The position numbers and the translations under genes are program-made. The notes below the pieces were generated by a model that saw only the letters and a program-made list of their open reading frames with translations, ran no database searches and had not been told where the DNA came from. Below are positions 20,261 through 30,700 of a stretch of DNA of 64,000 nucleotides, one piece after another. Origin of the DNA: Prorocentrum cordatum (lineage: Eukaryota; Sar; Dinophyceae; Prorocentrales; Prorocentraceae); NCBI GenBank assembly GCA_963575745.1, contig CAUYUJ010010491.1, forward strand, positions 62,001-126,000. Direction: 5' to 3'. Positions within the stretch are counted from its first letter, which is position 1, and the number at the start of each line of letters is the position of its first letter.

Positions 20261-20363
20261 CCGCCTCCACTTCCGTCTCTCTGGCTGCAATTCGTTTTTC
20301 TCAACCGCGCTGGGCCTCGCGCTGCCCCCCGCCCCGCCCCTCCCGCGCGCGGGCGTCGGCGCA

Positions 20364-22776
20364 ATGGGGAAACGCGCCCTGCAGGTGGACAAGCAGGTGG
20401 AGCAGCGGGCTCGACTGCAACAGTGTCTGGCCCTGCGCGGCGTGTCCGCGGCTTTGCTCGAGCGAATCGTGACTGCGCTTGGCCATGGCGACGACGCGGG
20501 CGATGCTATAGACGTGAGCGCTCGGGCCATGCAGCGATCGCAGACGGCATCCGTGGCCGATCTCATCAGCGCAGTGCGGCTGAAGCCCAAGATCGGCACG
20601 CCTTTCCGATGGAGCGTGGCGCTGCCGCATCGGCTGATGCCGAGGCTCCTGTCGGACTGCCCTCTCTGGAGTTCAATGTTTTGGGAAGCGATGCGCCGTT
20701 TCCCTGTGTCGCACGATCGGCCGTGGAGGCTTTTGCTGTACTACGACGACATTGGCGTGGGCAACGCCTTGAAGATAGATAATCGTCGGAATCAGCTCGC
20801 GGTGTATGCGAGTTTCCTCGAGTTCGGATCCTTCTTGCAGAAGGAGGTTGCGTGGCTGCCGATCGGCACCTTGCGCGTCGTCGTGAAGAAGAGCATCGGC
20901 GGCTCGGCCGTGGCGCGGGCATTGCTTCGCGCGCTGTTCCTGGGCCCAGAGAGTCTGTCGGAGCACGGTGCGCCAATCGGCGGCGTGCACTTTTTCGCCA
21001 AGTTCCACCGCTTGATTGCAGACGAGGCGGCTGGAAAAGAGACATTCTGCACCAAGGGCGCTGCAGGTCTGAGACCGTGCTTGCAATGCAAGAACGTTGT
21101 GCTGGATCAGGCGGAATGTCTTGCAGACTACGACGACGATGATTACCTCGTGCCTCTCTGGTGCGCTGACTCGTCGCGCTTTGACCCGCTGTCGTCAGAC
21201 GAGTTTTTGCAGCAATATGATGATTTGGCGTCGCTGCGGGACACGACAACCAGAGCGAACATCGAGAGACTGGAGCCAGGGAGGAAAACATTTCCATCGA
21301 TCCCCTTCTGATGTCCCCCCCTTCCTTCCCTTCTGATGTTCCGGCCCCCGAAGGAGACGGCAATGGGCATCACTCTGGATGACCGTTCTCTGGTGGCGTG
21401 CCAGGCGTTGCGGACGGTGGCGCCGCCGAGCACATACGTGAGGGACCCCATGCATACCATGCTGGCCAGCGGCGGGACCTTGCAGGTCGAAATCTTTGCG
21501 CTCCTCAAGGCGGTGAGGGATGTCATCCCCGACGCGTGGGGAACGTGGCGGGATCGCTGCTCGGCGTGGCGGACTGGCAGACGCGGCAGGAAACCGCCAG
21601 CGTTTCTGTTCAGCGTGGCTCGGAAGAAAGCGACCTGCAAGGCGTCGCACTTCGTGGGCAAGGCGTCGGATTGCTTGGCCGTGTTCCCTTTGATTCGTCA
21701 TTGGGTGCACACAGAGCTGCGTCCCAGCGGCATGGCGAACGCTGCGGCGCGGTCGTTCGAGGCGATGGCGAAGATGCTCGAATTGTACATGCAGGGCAAA
21801 AGGACATGCGGCCGCAGCTGAAACGCAAACGCTGGCCTGCGCGTTCGAGGATGCACCGCGTCGGCCCGCGCGCATCCTCGAGCGCTTAGGTGGCAGGCGG
21901 TTCGGCTACGTCCTGAGGATCGGCGCCGTGCCGAATTTGATAGCTGTCTGGACCAAGGCCGTTTCGATTTCCTTGGCGCTGCACAAAGCCGCGCACGGGC
22001 CAGCCCTGATCAAGCCGAAGCATCATTATTTGTGGCACGTCCCCGACCAGCCTGCGGAGGACGGCATCTGGTTGGACGCCTTCGTACTCGAGCGGAAGCA
22101 CAACCTGCTTCGGTCCAGGTCGCAGGAGATCGACAACCCTGAGAATTTCGAGCGGTCGGCCTTGACGGCGATGCTCGCCTGCTTCCTGGAGGAAGCGAAG
22201 GAGGCGCCGCGCTCCCGCGCCAAAGCGTGGCGCACGCCAGAGCTGGACAGTACGTTCGGGCACTCGGGGCGCAACCTTGCATGCCCTTTGTGGAGGAAGA
22301 TGGGCTGGGAGAGGGGAAGGCGGTTTGCCGCCGAGGCGGCTCGCCGCCAGGAGGAGGAGGAGGAGGAGGAGGAGGAGGAGGAGGAGGAGGAGGAACCCCT
22401 CCGCAGGGCTGAAACGTGGACCAGCAGAGAGGCGTCGATCGACGGCCAGATGTACGGCAGCCAGGACAGACGGCGCAACCAACCTTGGTATTTAGGGGTG
22501 CACATGCGTGTGCCCCCCCAAAAATCGAGGCGTTGCTGCCCTCAGGATTTTCTCCTGGGCGACGGCGAGGCGTACATCGTGCATTGCTGCGCGCAGGCTG
22601 GCGCCGCCAGCTACCTGCTGGTGGAGACCCTGGAATGGGTGCGCGCGCCATGCCCAGGCGCGTCCCTGTGGCGGCCGCGCGGCGACGTCGCCGTGATGCC
22701 CGCCGAGCTGATCCCGCCAGCCTGGGCGGCTTATCGGCGACTACAGGACGATGGCTATGTGCTCGCCATCACGTGA
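20364..22776 (+). pseudogene. DDE transposase, in three pieces
   Basis: ATG at 20364 (MGKRALQVDKQVEQR). Piece 1 runs to TGA at 21309-21311 and has the first acidic motif in LLLYYDDIGVGNALKIDN, then GGSAVARALLRALFL and a Cys pair in LRPCLQCKNVV. Piece 2 (to about 21821, same frame) has the second Asp in YVRDPMHTMLASGG. Piece 3 (next frame, from about 21900) has IKPKHHYLWHVPDQP and the likely Glu in DAFVLERKHNLLRS, and a conserved-looking end, YLLVETLEWVRAP..AVMPAELIPPAW. The D-D-E order and KPKHH/ERKH signatures fit KDZ/Plavaka-type transposases as I recall them. Breaks may be introns: 22310-22540 carries palindromes and a (GAG)n run inside an otherwise conserved region. It could equally be inactive. 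Confidence 0.75.
22318..22400. repeat. Palindromes and (GAG)n inside the transposase gene
   Basis: GGCGGTTTGCCGCC, then GGCGGCTCGCCGCC, followed by a GAG run to about 22395. It interrupts conserved transposase sequence without breaking the frame, so it is either intronic or a tolerated insertion. Confidence 0.65.
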
Positions 22777-22799
22777 AAAAGGAAAAAACGAGCGCATGC

Positions 22800-22990
22800 G
22801 AGAGCGGATATGCCGCTGGCGGATGCGCCGCCCTTCGATAGAGAGGTGCAGGAGGGAGGGGCGGATATGCCGCCGAAGAAGGAAGGCGGGCTCGGGGAGG
22901 GAAGGCGGCAGGAGGGAGCGGGGGCGGGCTGGCCGCCGACAACGAGGAGAGGAGAGGGGAGGCGGTGATGGCCGCCGAGGGGAGGCAGTT
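22800..22990. repeat. GGCGG-CCGCC palindrome cluster after the transposase
   Basis: AGCGGATATGCCGCT, GGCGGATGCGCCGCC, GGCGGATATGCCGCC and looser copies ending GGCGGTGATGGCCGCC, in purine-rich sequence between the transposase stop and the right subterminal region. Confidence 0.75.
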
Positions 22991-23487
22991 TGAAGAATAG
23001 TTGATCCCCCCCCCTCTCCCTCTCCCCCCTTCCCCTCCGCGCCCCGCAGGCGTCCTGAGGGCGGCTCGGCGCGTCGACCTGCGGCGCCCTGTCCTGAAAA
23101 ACTGTTGTGTTGTAGTTGTTAAAACGTTTTGTTGTGGTTTTTTCCCGAAACATAGCAATATCAAGAACAAACATGCAAAACATAGAAAGTTATGCAAATT
23201 TCGGGTTAACCGAATCGGACAGCCCACATCGACTTAGCTGACTTAGCTACTAAGTTGGGTATGTTGAGGTGTATGTATCGATATATCTTGGCAGTGGTAC
23301 CCGATAGCTCAGTTGATAAGATGGATGGTTCTGTGAGTAGTATGTATGGTATGTTGTTGAATATACTTATCTAACAAAACGTTAAGTAGATGAATGCGAA
23401 GTTCGATATTTTATATATGTTGAATATGTGAGGTCAACTAGCATGAACCTACATACATCTTCGCTGAAACGATTTCATCGGATATAC

Positions 23488-23526
23488 AACGCTCTTACCG
23501 CACTTACACCCACCCGACGATCAAAG
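23488..23526 (-). repeat. Right terminal inverted repeat
   Basis: 39-bp partner of 9233-9271. Followed outward by CA at 23527-23528. Inward lies about 400 bp of AT-rich subterminal DNA (23090-23487) without a gene, including a tRNA box-A-like stretch judged to be chance. Confidence 0.85.
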
Positions 23527-24070
23527 CAGGGGCGGGCGCGCCGGCAGCCGCCGGCGGGACGTGAGCTCCGCCACCACCGGGGGGGCGGGCGCCCAGGAGC
23601 GCAGCCAGGCCGCCGGCCGCTCCAGCACCGACTCCCAGCACGGGCGCGCCGCCACCAGCCGGGGGCGCGGCGGCCTGGCCTGCGGCCGGGGGCCCAAGCG
23701 GGACCACCGCTCCGTGGGCGCCGGCAGCGCCTGGGCCGGCCGCGGCGGCGAGCTGCCCGTCGTGCTCGCGGACGAGACCCTCGGCCCTCGGGACGAGGTT
23801 GAAGAACTCCTGGGCTGTGAGCGGCCGCTGGAAGTCGTACAGCGCCACCCCGCCCAGTCCTGCCGGCACTGCCCCGCCAGGTCCGCATCGATACCAGGCG
23901 GCGATGTCGTCGCTGTCGTCCGCGAAGTGCTCGATGAACAGGTCGAAGTCGGGCGAGACCACGGCGGCGTGCAGCGGCTGCACCTGGCTGACGCGGACAA
24001 CAATGCGGCGATGGAGCAGAGGAACGCCAGGAACGTCGTAGCAGACCAGCAGCTCATCGCCGACATTCAT
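23527..24070 (-). pseudogene. Retroelement gag-like protein, N-terminal part (split by transposon)
   Basis: Starts ATG at 24070 with MNVGDELLVCYDVPGVPLLH, followed by VVSPDFDLFIEHFADDSDDI, then an Ala/Pro-rich linker. The genuine reading ends after Pro-Gly at the junction. Translation then runs into the transposon end (residues LIVGWV) and stops at 23504. The start overlaps the stop of the membrane ORF upstream as TGATG. Its position and frame fit the missing 5' half of the gag-like gene whose 3' half is at 8476-9231. A plus-strand frame here is also open but has no protein-like composition. Confidence 0.75.
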
Positions 24071-24582
24071 CAGGCAGCCACCAGCCTACCCTTGCCACCT
24101 GGAAAGCGTCGATCCACCTGGGCGGACGGGCTGCCGTCCTCCAGAGCCGCGGGCGCCGCTGGGGGCCCAGCCGCCCGCGCGCCTGAGAGCAGGCGTCGCA
24201 CCTGGCTGCGCAGCGCAGCCCAGCAAGTAGCGACGGCCTCCAAGAGCAGGAAGGTGAAGAACCCGACGCCGAGCTCGATGCCCCACTTGAAGCCACCCTC
24301 CTCCGGCTTGGGCCAGGCCGGGCAGGGATCTGGGCAGACCTCCCAGGACGGGAGCGGCGCCGCCGGCAGGCACCGGGCGATCTCCGCGCAGAGGTCTGAG
24401 ACCTGCGCGGGGGCGGGCGGCGCGGCCGCCGGGCAGCTCCGCGCAGGCGGAGCGGGCGCCGGTGCCGCCCGCGGCGGCTCCGGCACGGGCAGCGCCGCAG
24501 GCAGCGGCGCCCACCGCCGCGCCACCCAGGCGGCGAGGAGGTGGAAGGCGATCAGCCCTCCCCCGCGGGCAGCAGCGCGCAT
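24068..24582 (-). CDS. Retroelement small membrane ORF
   Basis: ATG chosen at 24582 (MRAAARGGGLIAFHL); a GTG at 24621 is in frame but lies inside repeat A1. The product is about 171 residues with a hydrophobic N-terminus (LIAFHLLAAWVARRW), a Pro/Ala-rich middle holding several Cys (SDLCAEIARCLP, CPDPCPAW), and a clear membrane segment, WGIELGVGFFTFLLLEAVAT, near residue 105. It is the first ORF of the element. Its TGA overlaps the gag-like ATG (TGATG), suggesting coupled reinitiation or a shared transcript. Function is unknown. Confidence 0.6.
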
Positions 24583-24618
24583 GCGGGCCCCGAAGGGGGC
24601 ACGGCCACCTGAGGCCCT

Positions 24619-24704
24619 CACAGAAAAGGCTTGAGCTGGGGCGGTTTCGGAGAACCCGCGCGGCCTTCAACGCCCCAGCGATTATCGTTCGAGAACGGGC
24701 CATC
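24619..24704 (-). repeat. Retroelement split repeat A1 (5' end)
   Basis: Direct copy of 3917-4002 with 84 of 86 matches. It ends GGGCCATC and runs straight into (ATC)n, giving a microhomology of at least ATC with the target. It marks the 5' terminus of the minus-strand element. Confidence 0.85.
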
Positions 24705-25086
24705 ATCATCATCGTCATCATCGGCAGCAGCCGCCGCATCAGTGTCGTCATCGACATCGTCGTCACCATCATCAGCAGAAGCATCAGCATCATCATCAGC
24801 AGCAGCAACAGCCGCATCATTGTCGCCATCAACATCATCCCAATCATCACCCAACATCCGCATCATCATCAGCGTCGTCATCATCGTCATCATCATCAGC
24901 ATCGTCATCATCATTAGCATACCAGCAGCAGCATCATCATCGTCATCATCCTCCTCCTCCTCATCATCATCATCATCATCAGCATCAGCATCATCATCAG
25001 CATCATCAGCAGCATCATCAATAGCATCATCAGCCTCATCAGCATCGTCGTCAGCAGCGTCATCCTCCTTCTCAGCATCGTCATCG

Positions 25087-25157
<71 letters not shown>
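24705..25157. repeat. Imperfect (CAT)n array, right part
   Basis: Continuation of the array at 1566-3768 on the other side of the retroelement, with the same CAG/CGT/CCT interruptions and a clean run at 25080-25155. No coding sequence. Confidence 0.9.
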
Positions 25158-25398
25158 TTGATGGCATGCTGTAATAGGCACTTAATCCTTGGCTCTGGCG
25201 CCCTATCTGCACTCCTCCACCTTTGACGATCCTGTTTTACACAGCACGTTGGGCATGTCGTGCTCTCTGTAGCAGCACCCCTTCGCGCTTGCCCCGCGTG
25301 GGTCTACCGAGAGCGATCCGCTCTCTGCGACGGGCTTCCAAATGTTTCATTTCAGACGATATCACGATATCTTCTACTCTTAGCCCTGATGTCGGGGA

Positions 25399-25404
<6 letters not shown>

Positions 25405-25440
<36 letters not shown>

Positions 25441-25660
25441 GTCATGATGGTGATCATCCTCATCATCATCATAATCAACATCATAGTCATCAGCATCAGC
25501 ATCCTCATCATCACCGACATCGTCACCATCAGCATCAACATCGTCGTCGTCGACAGCAGCAGCATTACCCGCATCATCATCGCCATCTTTAGCCTGATCA
25601 CCATCACGATCGTAATCGTCATCATCGTCACCATCGTCATCAATATCTGAGAGAGCGTGA
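25405..25660. repeat. Imperfect (CAT)n array
   Basis: CAT triplets with CAG and CGT variants, following about 240 bp of unique sequence without a gene. C-rich low-complexity sequence follows to 25870. Confidence 0.85.
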
Positions 25661-25939
25661 TCCACCGCCGCTTTACTGTAGAAAATTGCCCCCCTGTTCC
25701 TCCGGAGCCCGGGGGTCCCCCCCCCCCTCCGAAAATCACCCCCCCCTGCTGGACCCCCCCCCCTTCCCTCCCCCGGCAAACCCCCCCCCCTCCACAATTA
25801 CACAATATGAAAATACTCTCCCACTTCCCCTGATGGCGTCCCGAAGATATCTGACCCCCCCCGCGTAGTGTTTTTTACACACAGGATTCCCGGGAAACGG
25901 GTTTTCGCTTGTGTTTTTTTTCAAAATGCTGCTCTCGCC

Positions 25940-26229
25940 GAGGCGCCGGCCTCATTTTCGGGCCCCGCTCGTTCCGAATCGTGTTCCCGCTGCAGCGCTG
26001 GCCTCATTTCCGTGCTTCCGCTCGTTCCGAATCGTGCTCCCGCTGCAGCGCTGGCCTCATTTCCGCGCTTCCGCCCGTTTCGGCTCGTGCTCCCGCTGCA
26101 GCGCTGGCGTCATTTCCCGTGCCATGCCACAGCACACGGCACACACGCACACACACACGCACACACACCACCACACCACACACACCACCAGCACCACCAC
26201 ACCACCAGCACCACCAGCACCACCAGCAC

Positions 26230-26260
<31 letters not shown>

Positions 26261-26400
26261 CCACCACCCACCACCACCACCAGCACCACCAGCACCACCA
26301 GCACAGCACCACCACCACCAGCACCCACCACAGCACCACCACCACCACCACCACAACCACGCACCCCCGCACGCACGCACGCACGCGCACCACCACCCAC
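25940..26400. repeat. 53-bp tandem repeat followed by (CA)n and (CAC)n
   Basis: A block containing CTGCAGCGCTGGCCTCATTT recurs at 25990, 26043 and 26096 (53-bp period). Then CA dinucleotides and a CAC/CAG triplet run at 26160-26400. Confidence 0.8.
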
Positions 26401-26493
26401 TAGTCCGCGGATAAAGAAAATCAGCGCCATGGTAAGGGATGGGAGGAAGGGGTAGGACGTCAGATATGACGCGCGCGCACCTAGCTTGCCTAA

Positions 26494-27440
26494 ACCCCTC
26501 CCCCCCCCCCCCCTCCCCCTCGAAAACCGGGGGGGGTCACTACCGGTTCGACCCCCCCCCCTCCCCCTCGAAAACCGGAGGGGGGGTCACTACCTGTTCG
26601 AACCCCTCCCCACCCCCCCCACTCACCGCCAGCAAGTGACTCCCGGTCCCTACCACCGTCCGCATCACATCCCCCACTGTTGTTCCCAGCACCTGTCCCC
26701 GCTGGTTCCACCACCGTCCCTACTGTCCCCACCAGTGCCCCCACCACTGTCGCACTGTCCCCACTGTCCCCACCACTGTTCCCACCACGGTTCCACTCTC
26801 CCCACTTTCTCCACGTCCCCAACCACTGCCCGACTGTCCCCACTGTCCCACTGACTCCTCCGCTGTCCCACTGAGCTGTCCCACTGTTCCCACCACTGTC
26901 CCCACTGTCCCCACCACTGTCCCCACTGTACCTCTGTCCCATTGTCCCACCGCCGTCCTCGCCACCGCCTTCACCACTGTCCCCACCACCACTGTACCCT
27001 CCAGTGTCCCACTGTTTCCACCTCATTCCCACTGTCCCCACACCACTGTCCCCACCACCACCGTCCCCACCACTGTCCACTGTCCCCACTGTTCCCACCA
27101 TTGTCCTCACCACTGTCCCCACCACTACCGTCCCCACCACTGTCCCACTGTCCCCACCACTGTCCCGCTGTCCCCTCACCACTGTCCCCACCACCACCGT
27201 CCCCTACCACTGTCCGCACCCCCCCTCGGTTTTCGAGTGGGGGGGGGGGTTCGAACCGGTAGTGACCCCCCCCCGGTTTTCGAGGGGGGGGGGGGGGGTT
27301 CGACCTGGTAGTGTCATGATGAACTGGGGGTGGGGGGAGGGGTTCGAACCGGCAGTGACCCCCCCGGTCCCGGTTTTCCTGAGGGGGGGGGGAGGGGTTC
27401 GAACCGGTAGTGACCCACCCCCCGGTTTTCCGCCAGCAGC
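26494..27440. repeat. 12-bp minisatellite framed by inverted repeat units
   Basis: A core array of CCCCACCACTGT-type 12-mers at about 26700-27215. On the left lie two units containing CTCGAAAACCGG..GTCACTACC.GTTCGA (about 26518-26610). On the right are several units in the opposite orientation (CGGTTTTCGAG..GGTTCGAACCGGTAGTGAC; 27221-27435). All frames are open on both strands; no gene. Confidence 0.8.
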
Positions 27441-27474
27441 AGTAGAACACTCTCTTTCCAATATCTTGAGCAGC

Positions 27475-27486
27475 AGCATCATCATG

Positions 27487-27567
<81 letters not shown>

Positions 27568-27646
27568 GTCAGCATCATCATCTTTTCACCATCATCATCA
27601 TCATCATCATCATCATCAGCATCATCATCACCATCATCATCGTGGA

Positions 27647-27693
<47 letters not shown>

Positions 27694-27700
27694 GCATCAT
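27475..27700. repeat. (CAT)n array
   Basis: Nearly pure CAT/ATC with two short interruptions. About 500 bp of unique sequence without a recognisable gene follows. Confidence 0.85.
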
Positions 27701-28214
27701 CAGCAGCAGTAGCATCATCATCATATTCAGCAGAAGCAGTAATAACATTATGACCAGCATCAGCATCAGCATCAAACTCGCAACGCTGTCGCCTTGGTCG
27801 GCTTCCTATGGGACGGGCTGCGGCCAAGAAAGCACCACGGCAACTTCGCAGAGGGCCACGGCTCTGCGTCGGAGTGATCAGTCCTTCTCGTCCTCCCCCT
27901 CCGCATCATCCATTTCAGCCAAGCTACTGCCAGAAGGAACGCGAAGTACATAAGGAAGCCCCTTTCCCGCCCCGAAAGCGCATGGATTCGCGAAGATGAA
28001 CGACCATGGAAGGGCCTGAGGAACAGCGAGCGCATTCCGAACCCGAACTGCTCCTCAGCTCAGCGTATTGACTGCATCCTGCCCATCAATACCGCCATCC
28101 CCATCGGCTTCCACATGATCATCCACCTCAGCCTAAGACAATGCGACACCGAAAGGCGACGTCCGAACATCCAGGGAGGCATTCTCGTCATATGCTCAAC
28201 GTCACGCTCATCCT

Positions 28215-28225
28215 CATCATCACCC

Positions 28226-28316
<91 letters not shown>

Positions 28317-28317
28317 A
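28215..28317. repeat. (CAT)n run
   Basis: About 33 uninterrupted triplets. Flanking sequence to 30290 has only shadow frames and no gene. Confidence 0.85.
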
Positions 28318-30291
28318 GATGGGAGAGCTCACGTCACCCTGCGCCCCCCCCCCCACCACCCCAACCCCCTGGCTCGCAAGGAAGTGAGACCCCCAGCCGT
28401 GTCTCATGACACCCTGTTACATCACATAAGATTGTGAACCCAGCGTTACGTTTCAAGCGGAAGTTTCCCGTGGGAGGTCCTCGCAAAATGCCCAGGGCGG
28501 TTATGAAGCCCCCAGGTATGCCCCCAGACGGCCCAAACATTCTCCCAAGAGCCAGATGCTCGTGAGGGGGCCCAGAGATGACCCCGAGAATGTCCTAAGA
28601 GATTCCCCCCCCGACGCGGCAAAAAGAGCTCAAGATGATGCGCCCAATAGTCCACCTCCAAAAGACCCGCTGGGACCCCCCAACGGCACAAGATATGTAT
28701 GTAAACGAAGACACACACACACACACGTAAGCACACACGTGTTTGCTGCCTGCGGGCCTGGATTCGTTCCGCGCAGGAAAGCTGAAGCTGAATGCACAAA
28801 AAACAAACGGCGCCCATACAGGAGAAGTCAGTGCCCCGTACACGAGAATTCTGATCAACCAGGACAATCGGCGCACCCCAAAAAACTGTCGCCGCAACCC
28901 GAAGCATCCCCCATTCTCTTCTCCCTCCCGCTGAATCTAGCAGACTGTTGGTTCGCAGAGACCTGGTTCCTAGAGGAACCAAACAAAATCATAAACATAG
29001 AGTTTAGAAGTCCGCGCGGACTTCTTGGGTCAGCGCTGGCACCCCACCCTGGCGCACGTGGCGCGCCAGGGGTGGCGCTGGAGGCGCCGCCAAGGGGGAG
29101 GTGGGCCCAGCGCCCATCCAAGAAATGCGCGCGGAAATCTGAAAGTTGATGTTTATGCCGCTCCCTTCTTCGACGAGGAAGGAGACGGAGGGAGCAGGAG
29201 AGAGGAGAAGGCAAGAGGATCTGGGGCCCCAAGACGGTGCGGCGCCAGACCGTGACAGGCCGCGCGGCCCCATTCGCCCGACACGTCCCCGGAGAACGAC
29301 CCCGAGCCCCGATGCCGCGCGGCCACCCCGAATCCTCTGGACGGCTCAAGGTGAGCCCGGGCGAGCCGCCTCAATCGCGCCAGAGCGGGGCCTGGGCGGA
29401 GAGAGCCGAAGCCCTCAAAAATCCAGACCCGGACGCTGTGGTTTCTTCAACACGTGGCCCTGGAGCCCTCGATCTGTTCCCCGGGCACGGGCTCTCATCC
29501 TGGACTGCTCTGCTGACGGCCCCGCGGCCCGACGCGGGACGCCAGGCGCCCGAGGCGTGGAAAAAACACCCGTCCTGTCATTGTTCGAAACGTTGGGACC
29601 TCCTCCATCTCCTCCTTTTCCCCTTCTCCGCCTACTCCCCCCTCATCCTCCTCATCGTCCCTCCCTCTTCCCCCTCGCGCGCGGGAGTGCGCGAGGTGGA
29701 GGAAGAGGAAGAGGAGGATCTCGCGTCCCAGGAAGAGAAAGAGAAGGACGAGGAGAAGGAAGAGGAAAATGAAGAGGACCGGGGTAAATCAAGGATGCAT
29801 CAACCATGCTGCACCACACTCTCCCGTCCAACAACCCCATGCTAACTTTCCTTTTCGAAATGGGAAGCGTCTCCATGAAAGACGGGCGCCCCGCGGAACT
29901 GACATTCTTGCGAGACACCAGTTTTGAAAAGGAACTGCCCTGGGTCCTTCTAGCTGTATGAGTTTCCAGGACGCAGGACAGTCAAACTCCCAAACAGCGC
30001 TTGCGTTCAGGAGTTCTGACGCGCGTGGCCAAGTGATTGGATGCGTGTGCGTGGGGTCCCTTTTACCCTTGCCACCGTGGTTCGCCACGGCCGCCCACCG
30101 CGCGCTGGCCCTGCGCGCCTGGCTGCTGCTGCCCCCTCGGCTGCTCATCGTCGAACTCTTCGACGCCTGAGCATCCCTTCCTTCTCTCGGCCGTCCTCCC
30201 CCCCTCGTTGCCCGCCGGCCAATTCGCCAGTTAGTGTCCCTATCTAGCTTCTCGCTGGAGCGGAGTTCGCCGCCTCGCCGCCGACGAAAGA

Positions 30292-30490
30292 AAGTGTGCA
30301 TGTGCGTGTGCGTGTGCGTGTGCGTGTGCGTCTGCGTCTGCGTCTGCGTCTGCGTGTGCGTGTGCGTGTGCGTGTATGCGTGTGTGCGTGTGTGCGTGTG
30401 TGCGTGTGTGCGTGTGTGCGTGTGCGTTTGTGATTGTGTACGTTTATGCGTGTGCGTGTGCGCGTGCGCGTGCGTGTGCGTGTGCGTGAG
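30292..30490. repeat. (GTGCGT)n / (GT)n array
   Basis: Hexanucleotide GTGCGT, GTCTGC and dinucleotide GT variants. Confidence 0.85.
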
Positions 30491-30592
30491 GTCCAGCAGG
30501 TTGTTGGCCGTGGGTGCCTCGTGGGCGCCCCGTGCGCTGGGCGGGTCGGCCAGGTCTTCGGCCAGTGGCCGCCCGTGGGCGCCTCGTGGGTG

Positions 30593-30700
30593 CCACACAG
30601 CTTGCACCACACAGCCAACGCCACACAAGTTGCACCACACAGGTTGCAACACACACACACATACACATACACATATATATGTATATATATATACATACAC
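30593..30700. repeat. TTGCACCACA repeats with (AC)n and (AT)n
   Basis: Short direct repeats of the form GCTTGCACCACACAG followed by AC and AT runs. Related repeats recur at 35745-35860. Confidence 0.7.

Larger units (their letters stand above)
9233..23526 (+). mobile_element. 14.3-kb cargo-bearing DNA transposon inserted in the gag-like gene
   Basis: Bounded by inverted repeats starting CTTTGATCGTCGGGTGG on each side and by CA at 9231-9232 and 23527-23528, which fits a 2-bp target duplication. Its cargo genes all read rightward, with the DDE transposase last. Further inside, both ends share a second inverted block around GCTAAGTCGATG..GGGCTG and CAGGAC..GGCGCCGCAGGT (9401-9534 and 23072-23240). 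The end similarity, the restored gag frame after removal and the transposase together make the boundaries well supported. Family assignment (KDZ/Plavaka/CACTA-like) is tentative. Confidence 0.85.
3769..24704 (-). mobile_element. Ngaro/DIRS-like tyrosine-recombinase retroelement, interrupted by a DNA transposon
   Basis: Read on the minus strand the order is A1 repeat, membrane ORF, gag-like gene, RT-RNase H, tyrosine recombinase, methyltransferase, B1, A2, B2. This A1-ORFs-B1-A2-B2 arrangement is the split-direct-repeat layout of Ngaro-type elements, and the recombinase agrees with that class. A1 and A2 match at 84 of 86 positions. B1 and B2 differ by one substitution plus CA-run length, so insertion looks recent. 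Removing the 14.3-kb insert at 9233-23526 leaves an element of about 6.6 kb. Frame breaks and a Cys at the expected catalytic Tyr suggest this copy is inactive. Class assignment rests on motifs and repeat layout, not on an alignment search. Confidence 0.85.

Noticed and set aside
23296-23345. Possible tRNA gene or tRNA-derived SINE
   Set aside because: A box-A-like TAGCTCAGTTGATAAG is present, but there is no box B (GGTTCGANTCC) or acceptor stem at the right distance.
9233-23526. NALTALT.TRRSK peptide shared by both transposon ends as a conserved protein
   Set aside because: It is the translation of the 39-bp TIR itself; outside the TIR the two frames do not resemble each other.
23561-24634. 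357-codon plus-strand ORF
   Set aside because: Antisense shadow of the gag-like and membrane ORFs, which have coherent composition on the minus strand.
26518-27435. GGTTCGAACC motifs as tRNA T-arms
   Set aside because: They are parts of inverted repeat units and lack any D-arm or acceptor stem.
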